Shown: positions 18,151-26,676 of the stretch, piece by piece
Numbering within the stretch: position 1 is the first letter of the stretch
Layout of the letters: each line of letters opens with the position of its first letter
Origin: Cohnella phaseoli
GTDB lineage: Bacteria > Bacillota > Bacilli > Paenibacillales > Paenibacillaceae
Reading direction: 5' to 3'
Assembly: GCF_003386235.1 (NCBI RefSeq)
Contig: NZ_QRDZ01000012.1
Span: forward strand, 62,001-126,000
DNA length: 64,000 nt
Made by a program: the position numbers and the translations under genes
The notes under the pieces: model-generated
The model's input: the letters and a program-made list of their open reading frames with translations, nothing else
Database searches by the model: none
What the model was told of the DNA's origin: nothing

Positions 18151-18158
18151 CGATTCCA
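18145..18158. promoter_or_regulatory. LacI-type operator overlapping the permease stop codon
   Basis: TGGTAACGATTCCA matches the opposite orientation of the locus palindrome at 13 of 14 bases. Its TGGTAA is the last codon and stop of the permease; it lies 77 bases before the binding-protein gene and may tune that gene separately. Confidence 0.55.
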
Positions 18159-18234
18159 TTCGACAAGTTCTCAGTGGTGGAAAACGTCTTTAGACGTATT
18201 TCATAAAACAAATTAGCGAAAAGGGGAAATACGC

Positions 18235-19965
18235 GTGAATAAGAAATGGGCGAAGTTTTTGGCGCTTCCGCTGGCAGCGACGATGCTGATCACGGGCTGT
18301 TCCAACAGCAATAACGGCGGAAGCAATGCAAGCAGCAGTCCGAGCGGCGACGCTTCGGTCGCTCCGGCAGACAAACCGGCAACCTGGATCGCCGATCGTA
18401 AAATCAAAGGGCTCGTATTCATGGGCACCGACGATTACACGGAAGATATGAACCCGGAGATCAAAGCCGAAATCAAGAAAAGAACAGGTATCGACTTCGA
18501 GATCGAGATCATGAAAGCCAGCAAATCGATCGACGGACTCATTGCGGGCATCGCAGCCAACGACTTGCCGGATTTCATCGCGTTCTACTTGAACAACAGC
18601 GGACGCCCGGAAATGCCGGTCGTGCTGAAGGCGGCGCGTGAAGGCGTATTCACCGACCTGACTCCGCTCATGAAAGATACGAAAGTATACAGCAAATATT
18701 TGCAGGAAGATTTTCTGCCTAACGATACGAAATACGGCGTTATGTTCCGTCCGGAATTCAACGGCTCTACTTATTTCATTCACATGAACGTCAACCGCGA
18801 GGGCGGTTACGACTCCCGCAAATATGCCGGAGGACCATACATTCGCAAAGACATCGCTGACGCGCTGGGCGTTGATCCACGCACGATCAAGACGACGGAT
18901 CAGCTTTACGAGCTGGCGAAGAAGATCAAACAAGGCGGCTTCAAAGACAGCAACGGCAAAGACGTAGTTCCGATCGGCCCGAACTACTGGGGCGGACAGG
19001 AAATCGGCAAGCTGTTCGGCGATCTGGAGTGGGGCGAAGAGAATCAATGGATCCGTCCGGACGAATCCGGCAAGATGCAGCACGAGGCGCAAAACCCGCT
19101 TGTGATGAAGAAAGTCGAATATGTGCAAAAGCTGCTCTCGGAAAAGCTGATTCACCCGGAATTCTTCACGCTGGACGAATCGCAATCGACGGAAGGCGCG
19201 CTTAACGGCACATGGGGAATTATCGCCAACATGCACAACTATCAAGATTTCAACCAAGATATGCACTATCTGCCGCTGGGTCCTTTGAACGGCATTGACG
19301 GCGAGTATCAAATGCAGGTCGCATTCAAATCGGGCTACTCGGCGTGGGCGATTCCGTCGACGACGAAAAATCCGGAAGACATTATGAAGTTCGCGGATTA
19401 TTTGGCTACGCGCGAAGGCAAGCTTCTGTGGAAATACGGTCTGGAAGGCCGCGACTATACGTTAGGCGCTGACGGCAACCCTCTCGTGAAGCAAGAAGTT
19501 ATGGATCTACGCACGAATGACTCGAATGCAGCCAAAGCGCTTGGCTTCGGCGGCGTTAAGAACTACTGGGGCGAATTGCTCGGCAGCACCGACATCGACT
19601 GGATGGCCGACTTCGGAGAAATGGAGTATGGCGATAAGCTGCAGGACTCGACGAGCCAAGGCGCGCTGGAAATCGCGAAGTATTGGGACTGGGACGCGAA
19701 GCGCGCGAACGCCAACGTCTTCGACGCTTATTCTCCAAACGCGTTCCTGGGCGAATTCGCCAGAGGCAACGAGCTGAAAGCGGCGTTCGACAACTACAAA
19801 GACAGCCTGGTTAAAGCTTACTACAGCAAAACTCCGGAAGCAGGAAAAGCAGTTATCGACAGCGCTCTGAAGCAAATGCAGGCTGCCGGACTGGACGACT
19901 ATCTGAAACTGCTTGATCAGAAGCACGCAGATCCGCACACGAAGATTTCGTATCGCGCATTCTAA
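18235..19965 (+). CDS. Extracellular sugar-binding lipoprotein (LplA-like) of the mannoside transporter
   Basis: 576 residues starting at GTG 18235 after AAAAGGGGAAA. A lipoprotein signal with lipobox ITGC (Cys22) is followed by a Ser/Asn/Gly linker. The body is a large LplA-type binding protein: KIKGLVFMGTDDY, GIDFEIEIMKAS, AGIAANDLPDFIAFY, then GYSAWAIPSTTKNPEDIMKF. It captures oligosaccharide outside the membrane for the permeases on either side. A long hairpin follows the gene at 19993-20022. It is longer and more GC-rich than the binding protein at 592, so the two serve different transporters. Confidence 0.93.
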   Translation: MNKKWAKFLALPLAATMLITGCSNSNNGGSNASSSPSGDASVAPADKPATWIADRKIKGLVFMGTDDYTEDMNPEIKAEIKKRTGIDFEIEIMKASKSIDGLIAGIAANDLPDFIAFYLNNSGRPEMPVVLKAAREGVFTDLTPLMKDTKVYSKYLQEDFLPNDTKYGVMFRPEFNGSTYFIHMNVNREGGYDSRKYAGGPYIRKDIADALGVDPRTIKTTDQLYELAKKIKQGGFKDSNGKDVVPIGPNYWGGQEIGKLFGDLEWGEENQWIRPDESGKMQHEAQNPLVMKKVEYVQKLLSEKLIHPEFFTLDESQSTEGALNGTWGIIANMHNYQDFNQDMHYLPLGPLNGIDGEYQMQVAFKSGYSAWAIPSTTKNPEDIMKFADYLATREGKLLWKYGLEGRDYTLGADGNPLVKQEVMDLRTNDSNAAKALGFGGVKNYWGELLGSTDIDWMADFGEMEYGDKLQDSTSQGALEIAKYWDWDAKRANANVFDAYSPNAFLGEFARGNELKAAFDNYKDSLVKAYYSKTPEAGKAVIDSALKQMQAAGLDDYLKLLDQKHADPHTKISYRAF

Positions 19966-19992
19966 TTCAGAATAACGCAAGTTATCAAGCAG

Positions 19993-20022
19993 GGCGGTTT
20001 TATCCGGTCGGATAAAACCGCC
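19993..20022 (+). terminator. Intercistronic stem-loop after the binding-protein gene
   Basis: A perfect 13-bp inverted repeat GGCGGTTTTATCC (19993-20005) / GGATAAAACCGCC (20010-20022) with loop GGTC, followed only by TGCCTTTCC. Without a strong T-run it would stabilise the binding-protein message or give partial termination before the second permease. Confidence 0.75.
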
Positions 20023-20046
20023 TGCCTTTCCAGAGGAGGGGAGTAC

Positions 20047-20952
20047 GTGGGTAACGAATTTTATAAGACAAGTACAAGCGAGAAACTGTTCAAATTTATC
20101 AACTACGCCCTGATTGTTGCGCTGTGCTTGTCGATCATTCTTCCTTTCTTGAACATTACGGCTCTGGCATTTAATCCGGGCAGGGATGCGGAAAGAGGCG
20201 GCATTTACTTCTGGCCGCGCATTTGGTCGCTGGAAAACTTCGAGAAGGTGTTCGAGTCGTCGAATATCGCCACCGCATTTGGCATCTCGATTTTCCGTAC
20301 CGTTGTCGGTACGGTCGCAAGCGTATTTCTGACGGCGATGGCGGCGTATGCGCTGAAGAGCAAGACGATTCCCGGCGGAAAATTTCTGACGATGCTTGTG
20401 TTTTTCACCATGCTGTTCGGCGGCGGCATTATCCCGTATTACATGTTGCTGAAATCTCTCTACTTGACCAATAACATCTGGGTGTACGTTATCCCGGGTC
20501 TGTACAGCGCTTGGAACCTGATCATTTTCCGTACCTTTTTCCAACAGATCCACGTGAGCCTGGAGGAGTCGGCTCGGATTGACGGATACAACGATTTCAC
20601 GATTTTCACTCGCATCATCCTGCCTTTGAGCCGACCGGTTCTTGCCGTTATTGCGTTGTTTAACGCAGTTGGCCACTGGAACGACTGGTTTACGGGAGCG
20701 TTCTACGTGAGATCGGCCAATCTTCGTCCGCTGACGACGCTGATGCAGGAAATGCTCATGAGCGCGGAAGCCATGCGCGAAACGCTGGAACAGGCGGCAG
20801 GCTCCTATCATCTGATCGACCGCATCCAGGTGACGGGCAACTCTCTGAAGATGGCGATGATTATTGTCGTTGTAACGCCAATCATTATGATTTATCCTTT
20901 TGTTCAACGATATTTTGCCAAAGGTATTATGATCGGCTCCATGAAGGAATAA
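20047..20952 (+). CDS. Carbohydrate ABC transporter permease, YtcP/LplC-like
   Basis: 301 residues from GTG 20047, preceded by AGAGGAGGGG. Several membrane helices, starting with LIVALCLSIILPFLNITALA, and the EAA loop LEESARIDGYNDFTIFTRIILPLSRP place it in the MalG/LplC class that pairs with LplB-type permeases. The characteristic ending IMIYPFVQRYFAKGIMIGSMKE is present. Third component of the importer; the PHP phosphoesterase gene follows after 41 bases. Confidence 0.95.
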   Translation: MGNEFYKTSTSEKLFKFINYALIVALCLSIILPFLNITALAFNPGRDAERGGIYFWPRIWSLENFEKVFESSNIATAFGISIFRTVVGTVASVFLTAMAAYALKSKTIPGGKFLTMLVFFTMLFGGGIIPYYMLLKSLYLTNNIWVYVIPGLYSAWNLIIFRTFFQQIHVSLEESARIDGYNDFTIFTRIILPLSRPVLAVIALFNAVGHWNDWFTGAFYVRSANLRPLTTLMQEMLMSAEAMRETLEQAAGSYHLIDRIQVTGNSLKMAMIIVVVTPIIMIYPFVQRYFAKGIMIGSMKE

Positions 20953-20993
20953 CCGGTATTTGAACTCGGAACAGAGAGCGGGGGGAATTCGCG

Positions 20994-21884
20994 ATGAAAA
21001 TAGCAAACCCTTATACGAACCAAGGGACATGGCTGAAGGGCAGCTTCCACAACCACACGACGAACAGCGACGGCTGGTTTCCGCTAGAAACGGTATATAA
21101 AATGTATGGCGGGTATGATTTTCTCGGCATTTCCGATCACGACAAAATTACGAAGCACGAGGGCAAACGGGAAATTCCGACCGTATTCGAAGCGATCGAG
21201 GTCAGCAGCCGCCAAACGCACATGCTTCTCGTACAGCCGCCCCACAAGATCATGGAAGACTACAGCAACGAGTTTACGATTGAAAATTACCAGCGTTTCG
21301 TCGATCTGACGGTAGAGAACGGCGGGTTTGCGGTGCTTGTGCATCCGAATCGTTTCTTCTCCAACTATTGGAATCTGGAAGATATGCTGGCGATGGATCG
21401 TTATCTCGGCGTGGAAGTATATAACGGAGACGGCAATCCGGAATACGATATCGCTTTTGACAAGTGGGATGCGATTCTTTCCACGGGCTACCGGGTATGG
21501 GGCTTCGGCAACGACGATTCCCACGTATACGGCCAAGAGAAACGCGCCTGGAATGTCGTCATGGCGGAAGAAAACACGACAGAAGCGATCATTCGCGCGA
21601 TCAAGGCCGGCAACTTTTACGTCTCGACGGGATACGGCTTTGAAGGCATCCGGGTCGAAGGCAATACGATCGTAGCGGATCTGCGCTCGAACGAGCTGCT
21701 CGACAAAATGTACAAATATGTGACGTTCTTCGGCAAAGACGGCAAAGTGCTCAAGGAGTCGACCGGCCGAATTTCGCAGGCGCAGTACGAATGCCAAGGC
21801 AATGAAGGATACGTACGCGTGGCAGTGTATTTGGAAGGCGGATATTCCGCATTTTCTCAACCGCTATTCGTGGAAAAGGAATGA
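20994..21884 (+). CDS. PHP-domain metal-dependent phosphoesterase (CehA/McbA-like)
   Basis: 296 residues, ATG 20994 after GAGCGGGGGGAATTCGCG. PHP motifs in order: FHNHTTNSDG with His19 and His21, FLGISDHD at 43-50, VLVHPNRFF near residue 112, and GFGNDDSHVYG near 180. These form the multi-metal hydrolase centre. The C-terminal ~80 residues are a small beta domain. Substrates of this branch are not well known; phosphoester or ester hydrolysis is expected in the cytoplasm. It lies between the transporter and its regulator and so probably processes the imported compound. Confidence 0.85.
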   Translation: MKIANPYTNQGTWLKGSFHNHTTNSDGWFPLETVYKMYGGYDFLGISDHDKITKHEGKREIPTVFEAIEVSSRQTHMLLVQPPHKIMEDYSNEFTIENYQRFVDLTVENGGFAVLVHPNRFFSNYWNLEDMLAMDRYLGVEVYNGDGNPEYDIAFDKWDAILSTGYRVWGFGNDDSHVYGQEKRAWNVVMAEENTTEAIIRAIKAGNFYVSTGYGFEGIRVEGNTIVADLRSNELLDKMYKYVTFFGKDGKVLKESTGRISQAQYECQGNEGYVRVAVYLEGGYSAFSQPLFVEKE

Positions 21885-21971
21885 TTTAGTAGGAAGTTGG
21901 AAGGAGTTGGCGGCGGCTTCGGCGAATTATGTCAGTTGGATGCTTTTTTAGTTTGCGACGAGGTGAATGAG

Positions 21972-23015
21972 ATGCAGGTTAAGATCAAAGATGTGGCCAA
22001 GATGGCAGGCGTATCTGTGACGACCGTGTCCAGAGTGTTGAACGGAGAGAAATACGTTAAAGACGATCTCAAAGCGAAAGTGAACCGAGTCATCGAAGAA
22101 TTGGGATACGCTCCGAGTCAAATCGCCCGCAGCTTGGTGCGCAAAAAGACGAACCTCATCGGAGTCATCGTGCCCGACTTGACATCCAGCTTTTATTCGA
22201 CGATTTTGAGCAGCATCGAGGAACGTGCGAGCGCCAACGAATACCATCTGCTTGTCTGCAACATCAGCGAGGACATCGACAAAGAGTACAAATATTTAAA
22301 CGTTTTTCAGGAAATGCGTGTCGAAGGCATCATTATTATGCACGAGAAAATAAACGAGCAAATTCGCGCATTTATTCATAAAATCAACACGCCGGTCATC
22401 TTCTCCAGCGTTAAGCCGATGGATCAGAAGTTTATTTCGGTCATCGTCGACGACTATGCCGCCTCTTATGATGCAACGCGTTATTTGATCGAGCAGGGGC
22501 ACGAGACGATTGGATTTATCGGCGGAGACATGCGGGACGTGACCTCCGGCCAGAATCGGTACAGCGGCTATCGCAATGCGATGTCGGACTTCGGCAAGAA
22601 GCTGGTGTTCGAGCATATCCGTTTTGGCGATTACAAGGTTCAGAGCGGCTACGACCAGATGAAGGAAATGTTGAGCGCGGGCAGTCCGCCTTCGGCGGTA
22701 TTCGCGGTCAGCGACGACATGGCGGTCGGCGCCATCAACTGCATTCGGGATCATAATCTGCGAGTGCCGGAAGATATTGCGATCATTGGTTTCGACGGAA
22801 GCCAATTGACCGAGCTTGTCCGTCCAACGCTGACTTCGATGGAGCAACCGATTCACCAGATGGGCAGGGTGACGATGGACGTGCTGCTCAAGTTGATTGC
22901 CGGCGATACGCCTCCGGACGGAGACGTTGTGCTCGAGCATCGCCTGGTCGTTCGGGAGAGCTCGCGCAGCCAGGAACGGCAAGCGGACGAAATAAAAGGA
23001 TTGGAACAGGAATAA
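21972..23015 (+). CDS. LacI-family transcriptional regulator
   Basis: 347 residues from ATG 21972, chosen because GAGGTG lies 8 bases upstream and the helix-turn-helix starts at once; a start at 21897 would add an unrelated tail. Residues 4-25 (KIKDVAKMAGVSVTTVSRVL) are the LacI DNA-binding helices, with the hinge helix near PSQIARSLVRKK. The remainder is a periplasmic-binding-protein-like effector domain (GVIVPDLTSSFYSTIL, FAVSDDMAVGAIN, IIGFDGSQLT). It is the natural candidate to bind the repeated TGGAATCGATACCA sites at 9059, 9104, 17156 and 23280. The inducer should be a mannose-containing sugar or its metabolite. Confidence 0.95.
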   Translation: MQVKIKDVAKMAGVSVTTVSRVLNGEKYVKDDLKAKVNRVIEELGYAPSQIARSLVRKKTNLIGVIVPDLTSSFYSTILSSIEERASANEYHLLVCNISEDIDKEYKYLNVFQEMRVEGIIIMHEKINEQIRAFIHKINTPVIFSSVKPMDQKFISVIVDDYAASYDATRYLIEQGHETIGFIGGDMRDVTSGQNRYSGYRNAMSDFGKKLVFEHIRFGDYKVQSGYDQMKEMLSAGSPPSAVFAVSDDMAVGAINCIRDHNLRVPEDIAIIGFDGSQLTELVRPTLTSMEQPIHQMGRVTMDVLLKLIAGDTPPDGDVVLEHRLVVRESSRSQERQADEIKGLEQE

Positions 23016-23040
23016 GCAAGCCAATGGGGAAGTGACAACT

Positions 23041-24000
23041 GTGAAATCATATGACGCAATCGTTATCGGCGATGCGAACATCGATCTGGTCGTTGCGGGG
23101 TGCGAGGAAATTCCCGGCCCCGGCCAGGAAGTATTCGTTCCCAACATGACGTTGCATGTCGGCGGGGGAGCGGCTTTGTTCAGCTTGGCGCTGGCCAAGC
23201 TCGGATTAAAAATCGCATTTAACGGGATTCTTGGAGAAGATGGTTTCGGGCAATATGTCCGGAGTCAATTTTCTCGTTATGGAATCGATACCAGATATAT
23301 TCGTACCAGCAAAAAGAACAATACCGGCATCTCCATCGCGATCAATCCAGAGAAGGATCGCTCTTTTATTTCTTATGCCGGCACCAACGCGGAGATGAGC
23401 CTGATGGAGCTGGATATGGACAGCGTTGCCGCCGGTCGCCACGTTCATCTGACCGGATATCGTGGAAGCCAAAACCATCGGGATTACATGGAGATGACCC
23501 GGAAACTCAAGGCGCTGGGTGTGACGACCTCAATCGACGTAGGCTGGGATGACACCGGGGAGTGGTATAACGGCATTTTTGAGCTGATGGGCGAGGTGGA
23601 CGTCTTTTTCATGAACGAAGTGGAGGCTATGAACTACACGGGCTGTTCCACTATAGAGGATTGTCTGCAGGTGCTGACTCGGCACAGCCGCCATATTGTG
23701 CTTAAGCTCGGCTCCAAGGGCGCCGTTGCGGCAGTCGCCGGATCGACGACGTACCGCTCCAGCTTTCCGGTAACTGTAAGGGATACGACGGGAGCGGGGG
23801 ATTCGTTCAACGCCGGCTACATTTACGGCTTTCTGTCCGGACGCAGCGCAGCGCAAAGTCTGCTGTACGCCAACGGCTGCGGGGCGATGTCGGTCAGCCA
23901 GTACGGAGGCAATACGGGAACGTCGGACGGGGCTTCGCTGGAAAAGTTCATTGCGGAGAAAATCGGGCATACGACGGACAGTTGGGAAGCTGTGAGTTAA
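23041..24000 (+). CDS. PfkB-family carbohydrate kinase
   Basis: 319 residues from GTG 23041, with GGGGAAG 8 bases upstream; another GTG at 23032 sits on top of that ribosome site. Features of the ribokinase fold: YDAIVIGDANIDLV at the N-terminus, HVGGGAALFSLALAKLG (substrate-binding Gly-Gly), and DTTGAGDSFNAGYIYGF with catalytic base Asp254. It transfers phosphate from ATP to a sugar or nucleoside-type alcohol; the substrate cannot be read off. Bases 23280-23293 inside this gene are an exact copy of the LacI-type operator of the locus. Confidence 0.93.
   Translation: MKSYDAIVIGDANIDLVVAGCEEIPGPGQEVFVPNMTLHVGGGAALFSLALAKLGLKIAFNGILGEDGFGQYVRSQFSRYGIDTRYIRTSKKNNTGISIAINPEKDRSFISYAGTNAEMSLMELDMDSVAAGRHVHLTGYRGSQNHRDYMEMTRKLKALGVTTSIDVGWDDTGEWYNGIFELMGEVDVFFMNEVEAMNYTGCSTIEDCLQVLTRHSRHIVLKLGSKGAVAAVAGSTTYRSSFPVTVRDTTGAGDSFNAGYIYGFLSGRSAAQSLLYANGCGAMSVSQYGGNTGTSDGASLEKFIAEKIGHTTDSWEAVS
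23280..23293. promoter_or_regulatory. Exact copy of the LacI-type operator inside the kinase gene
   Basis: TGGAATCGATACCA, identical to the three intergenic copies, lies 240 bases into the kinase reading frame, where it helps encode Tyr-Gly-Ile-Asp-Thr-Arg. It could be a working intragenic (auxiliary) operator about 1.3 kb downstream of the regulator start, or a coincidence of coding. Confidence 0.4.
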
Positions 24001-24090
24001 CGGGACGGTTTGCAGACGCGAAAGTGAAGTGCAGGCGGTCAAGAGGGATGAGCGTCGACAGGGGAAGCACGAGCGCCGAGGAGGAGAAAA

Positions 24091-25173
24091 ATGAGCTTGA
24101 AATTTAATGGGGACGGCAAATTCAAAATTGTCCAATTTACGGATATGCATTTCGGGGACGACAAGGAGGAGGACCGGATCAGCGACGGCAAGACGGCTGA
24201 TCTCGTCCAACGGATCATCGCCTCGGAGAAGCCGGATTTGATCGTGCTGACCGGCGATATGATCTGGAGCCACGGCGTTCCCGATCCTAAAGCGAGCTTT
24301 CGCCGGGCGCTCGCGCCGGTTGTCGCCTCCGGGCTTCCTTGGGCGGCCGTATTCGGCAATCATGACGCCGAAGCGCGCGTGACTCACGAAGAGTTGCTGG
24401 CCATTCAGCAGGAAAATGACAAATGCCTTTCCGTTGCCGGCCCTGCTGACATCCATGGGACCGGCAATTATGTATTAACGGTGCAAGGAAGCGAAGGCGA
24501 AGCGGCTGTGGCTGCGGCCCTTTACTTCTTCGATTCCGGCATTAACGCTCCGGAGCCGATCGGCGGATACGCCTGGATTCACACCGACCAGGTGAATTGG
24601 TATACGCAGCAGGCTCGACAATTGGCGGAACGGGCCGGAACGGGAATCGGGCCCGAGGCGAGGGCTGCGACAGGATCGGCGGCAGTGGCAGGGCCGGAGA
24701 CAACGGCAGGGTCAACGACAGTGGAAGGGCCGGAGGCAACGACAGGGTCGGGGACAGCTGTAGACGTAGGGGCAGTTTCAGGGCCAGTCTCAGGGGCAGT
24801 TTCAAAGGCTGTCTCAGCGGCACCGCTGCCGGCGCTCGCTTTTTTCCACATTCCCGTGCCAGAGTACGATGAGGTGTGGGAGGCCGGACTGGCAACGGGC
24901 ACGAAGGAAGAGCGGGTCGAATGTCCGAAAATCAACACCGGCTTGTTCGGCGCCATGGTGCAGATGGGCGATGTGATGGGGACCTTCGTCGGCCACGATC
25001 ACGACAACGATTATTGCGGCACGCTTCACGGCATTCGCCTCTGTTACGGTCGAGTAACGGGCTACAACTGCTACGGCAAGCTGCAGCGCGGCGCTCGCGT
25101 GATTCAACTGACGGAAGGGCGCCGCGATTTCGAGACCTGGATCGTCGAAGCGGACGGAGGGATCGTGCGATGA
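24091..25173 (+). CDS. Calcineurin-like metallophosphoesterase with a low-complexity insertion
   Basis: 360 residues, ATG 24091 behind GAGGAGGAG. Metal-binding motifs: FTDMHFGDD at 15-23, LTGDMIWSH near 53, FGNHDAEAR near 88, FFHIPVPEY near 250 and GHDHDNDY near 302; this is the Dcr2/purple-acid-phosphatase-like branch. Between QLAERAGTG and PLPALAFFHIP lies a ~55-residue Gly/Ala/Thr/Ser/Val-rich stretch (DNA about 24655-24830) made of short imperfect repeats, not expected in this fold. It is probably a surface loop that grew by slippage. It may act on phosphosugars or phosphodiesters released by the locus. Overlaps the next gene by 4 bases (ATGA). Confidence 0.88.
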   Translation: MSLKFNGDGKFKIVQFTDMHFGDDKEEDRISDGKTADLVQRIIASEKPDLIVLTGDMIWSHGVPDPKASFRRALAPVVASGLPWAAVFGNHDAEARVTHEELLAIQQENDKCLSVAGPADIHGTGNYVLTVQGSEGEAAVAAALYFFDSGINAPEPIGGYAWIHTDQVNWYTQQARQLAERAGTGIGPEARAATGSAAVAGPETTAGSTTVEGPEATTGSGTAVDVGAVSGPVSGAVSKAVSAAPLPALAFFHIPVPEYDEVWEAGLATGTKEERVECPKINTGLFGAMVQMGDVMGTFVGHDHDNDYCGTLHGIRLCYGRVTGYNCYGKLQRGARVIQLTEGRRDFETWIVEADGGIVR

Positions 25174-26657
25174 ACTTCGAACTGATCGCTGCAAGCGCTG
25201 CGGGTGTCGGGAGCGGAACCGGTGGGAACGGCGATACTGTGGGAGTCGACACGATGATCGTTCCCGTGTTTGCGGAAAGTCTTCAGCGGATGCCAGAGGG
25301 GCTGGCTTCTTCCAAGCTGCTGCCTCGTATGGCGGACAGACATGCGACGACCTGGCTCTATGGTGCAGAAGGTCGGCCCGACGTTCTCTTCGTCGGCTTA
25401 GGCGAAGCGGCCAAGTACGGTCTGCATGTGCTGCGGGATGCCGCAGGAGAAGCGGGCCGCGCGCTGGTTCGCGAGAATCGGCTAACGGCCGTCTTGATAT
25501 TTGCGGGGCTGACTGCAGGGCGACCTTCTTGCGATGGAGGAACGGATGAGGTAGAGGCTTGGGTAGAAGGATCGCTGCTCGGCGTTTATTCTTTCGACAA
25601 GTATAAGAAGGACGCCAAGGCCCGCGCGGCTGCGACGATCCGGCTTGCTGTCGGCGACGACGCGGCGCTTAGGGAAGCGATTCGTATCGGGAGCATACGG
25701 GCGGAGAGCACGATTTGGGCGCGCGATCTGATCAACGAGCCGCCGAACCGTCTTCGTCCACTCGACCTGGCGGCAAGGGTGAAGGAGCGTTTTACCGATA
25801 CTGAGGCGCAAGTGACTCTGTACGAAGGCGAGCAATTGGAACAAATGGGCTTCGCAGGAGTGACAGCCGTAGGCAAGGGGAGCGAGCATCCGCCGGTTTT
25901 TATCGAAGTTCGCTACTGCTCCGACTCGTCGAAGCCTTTAGTTGCGTTGGTCGGCAAGGGCATTACCTTCGATACCGGAGGCATCAGTTTGAAGCGCGAT
26001 CATGATATCAGCGATATGCGGATGGATATGGCGGGAGCAGGGGCGACTTTGGCCGCGCTCGACATTCTTGTCCGCAGCGGTGCATCCGTGAATGCGGCGG
26101 TACTGGTGCCGGCGGCGGAGAACAGCCCTTCGGGCCGCGCGCTGCTGCCCGGAGAGATCATTACTTATGCGAACGGCTTGTCGGTTCAGGTCGGCAACAC
26201 CGACTCGGAAGGGCGACTCGTTCTGGCTGATGCCTTGATCTACGCCCATTGCATTGGCGCAGAGCAGGCGATCGACGTGGCAACGTTAACCTATTCCGTT
26301 GTAGGAGCCCTCGGCACTAAAGTGGCCGGTATTCTCGGCGACGATGAGCTTGCGCGGGATGTACGGGCAGCGGGCGAGCCATTCGGAGAGCGCGTCTGGC
26401 AGCTTCCGCTCATTGACGAATACGAGGCTTATCTAGCCAGCGATTACGCCGATACGAGCAACATCAGCCGGGTCGGCGAGGCGGGCGCGATTACGGCGGC
26501 GCTGTTTTTGCGCAAGTTTGTTCATCCCTCCCTCAGATGGGCGCATATCGATATGAGCGGCACGAAGGAAGCTTCGTCGGCCAAAGGACAACACGCCGTC
26601 GGCGCAACCGGCTTCGGAGCGCGGATGCTGGCCGAATATGTCTCGAGGATGAAGTAG
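25170..26657 (+). CDS. Leucyl aminopeptidase family (M17) protein
   Basis: 495 residues from ATG 25170, four bases into the previous gene's end, with CGGAGGG upstream; a longer open frame to 24876 is a shadow of the phosphoesterase. The N-terminal domain (VPVFAESLQRMP, VLFVGLGEAAKYG) is followed by the M17 catalytic domain: VGKGITFDTGGISLK with catalytic Lys266, MRMDMAGAGATLAALD, and the signature NTDSEGRL at 343-350. Di-zinc aminopeptidase, cytoplasmic, usually hexameric. In a mannoside locus it may process peptides from imported glycopeptides, or be a housekeeping gene at the operon end. Confidence 0.93.
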   Translation: MNFELIAASAAGVGSGTGGNGDTVGVDTMIVPVFAESLQRMPEGLASSKLLPRMADRHATTWLYGAEGRPDVLFVGLGEAAKYGLHVLRDAAGEAGRALVRENRLTAVLIFAGLTAGRPSCDGGTDEVEAWVEGSLLGVYSFDKYKKDAKARAAATIRLAVGDDAALREAIRIGSIRAESTIWARDLINEPPNRLRPLDLAARVKERFTDTEAQVTLYEGEQLEQMGFAGVTAVGKGSEHPPVFIEVRYCSDSSKPLVALVGKGITFDTGGISLKRDHDISDMRMDMAGAGATLAALDILVRSGASVNAAVLVPAAENSPSGRALLPGEIITYANGLSVQVGNTDSEGRLVLADALIYAHCIGAEQAIDVATLTYSVVGALGTKVAGILGDDELARDVRAAGEPFGERVWQLPLIDEYEAYLASDYADTSNISRVGEAGAITAALFLRKFVHPSLRWAHIDMSGTKEASSAKGQHAVGATGFGARMLAEYVSRMK

Positions 26658-26676
26658 GCAGCGTGCTGAGCTGGTG

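Noticed and set aside
24876..25169. N-terminal extension of the aminopeptidase
   Set aside because: Overlaps the metallophosphoesterase in another frame; the ATG at 25170 has a ribosome site and an ATGA overlap.
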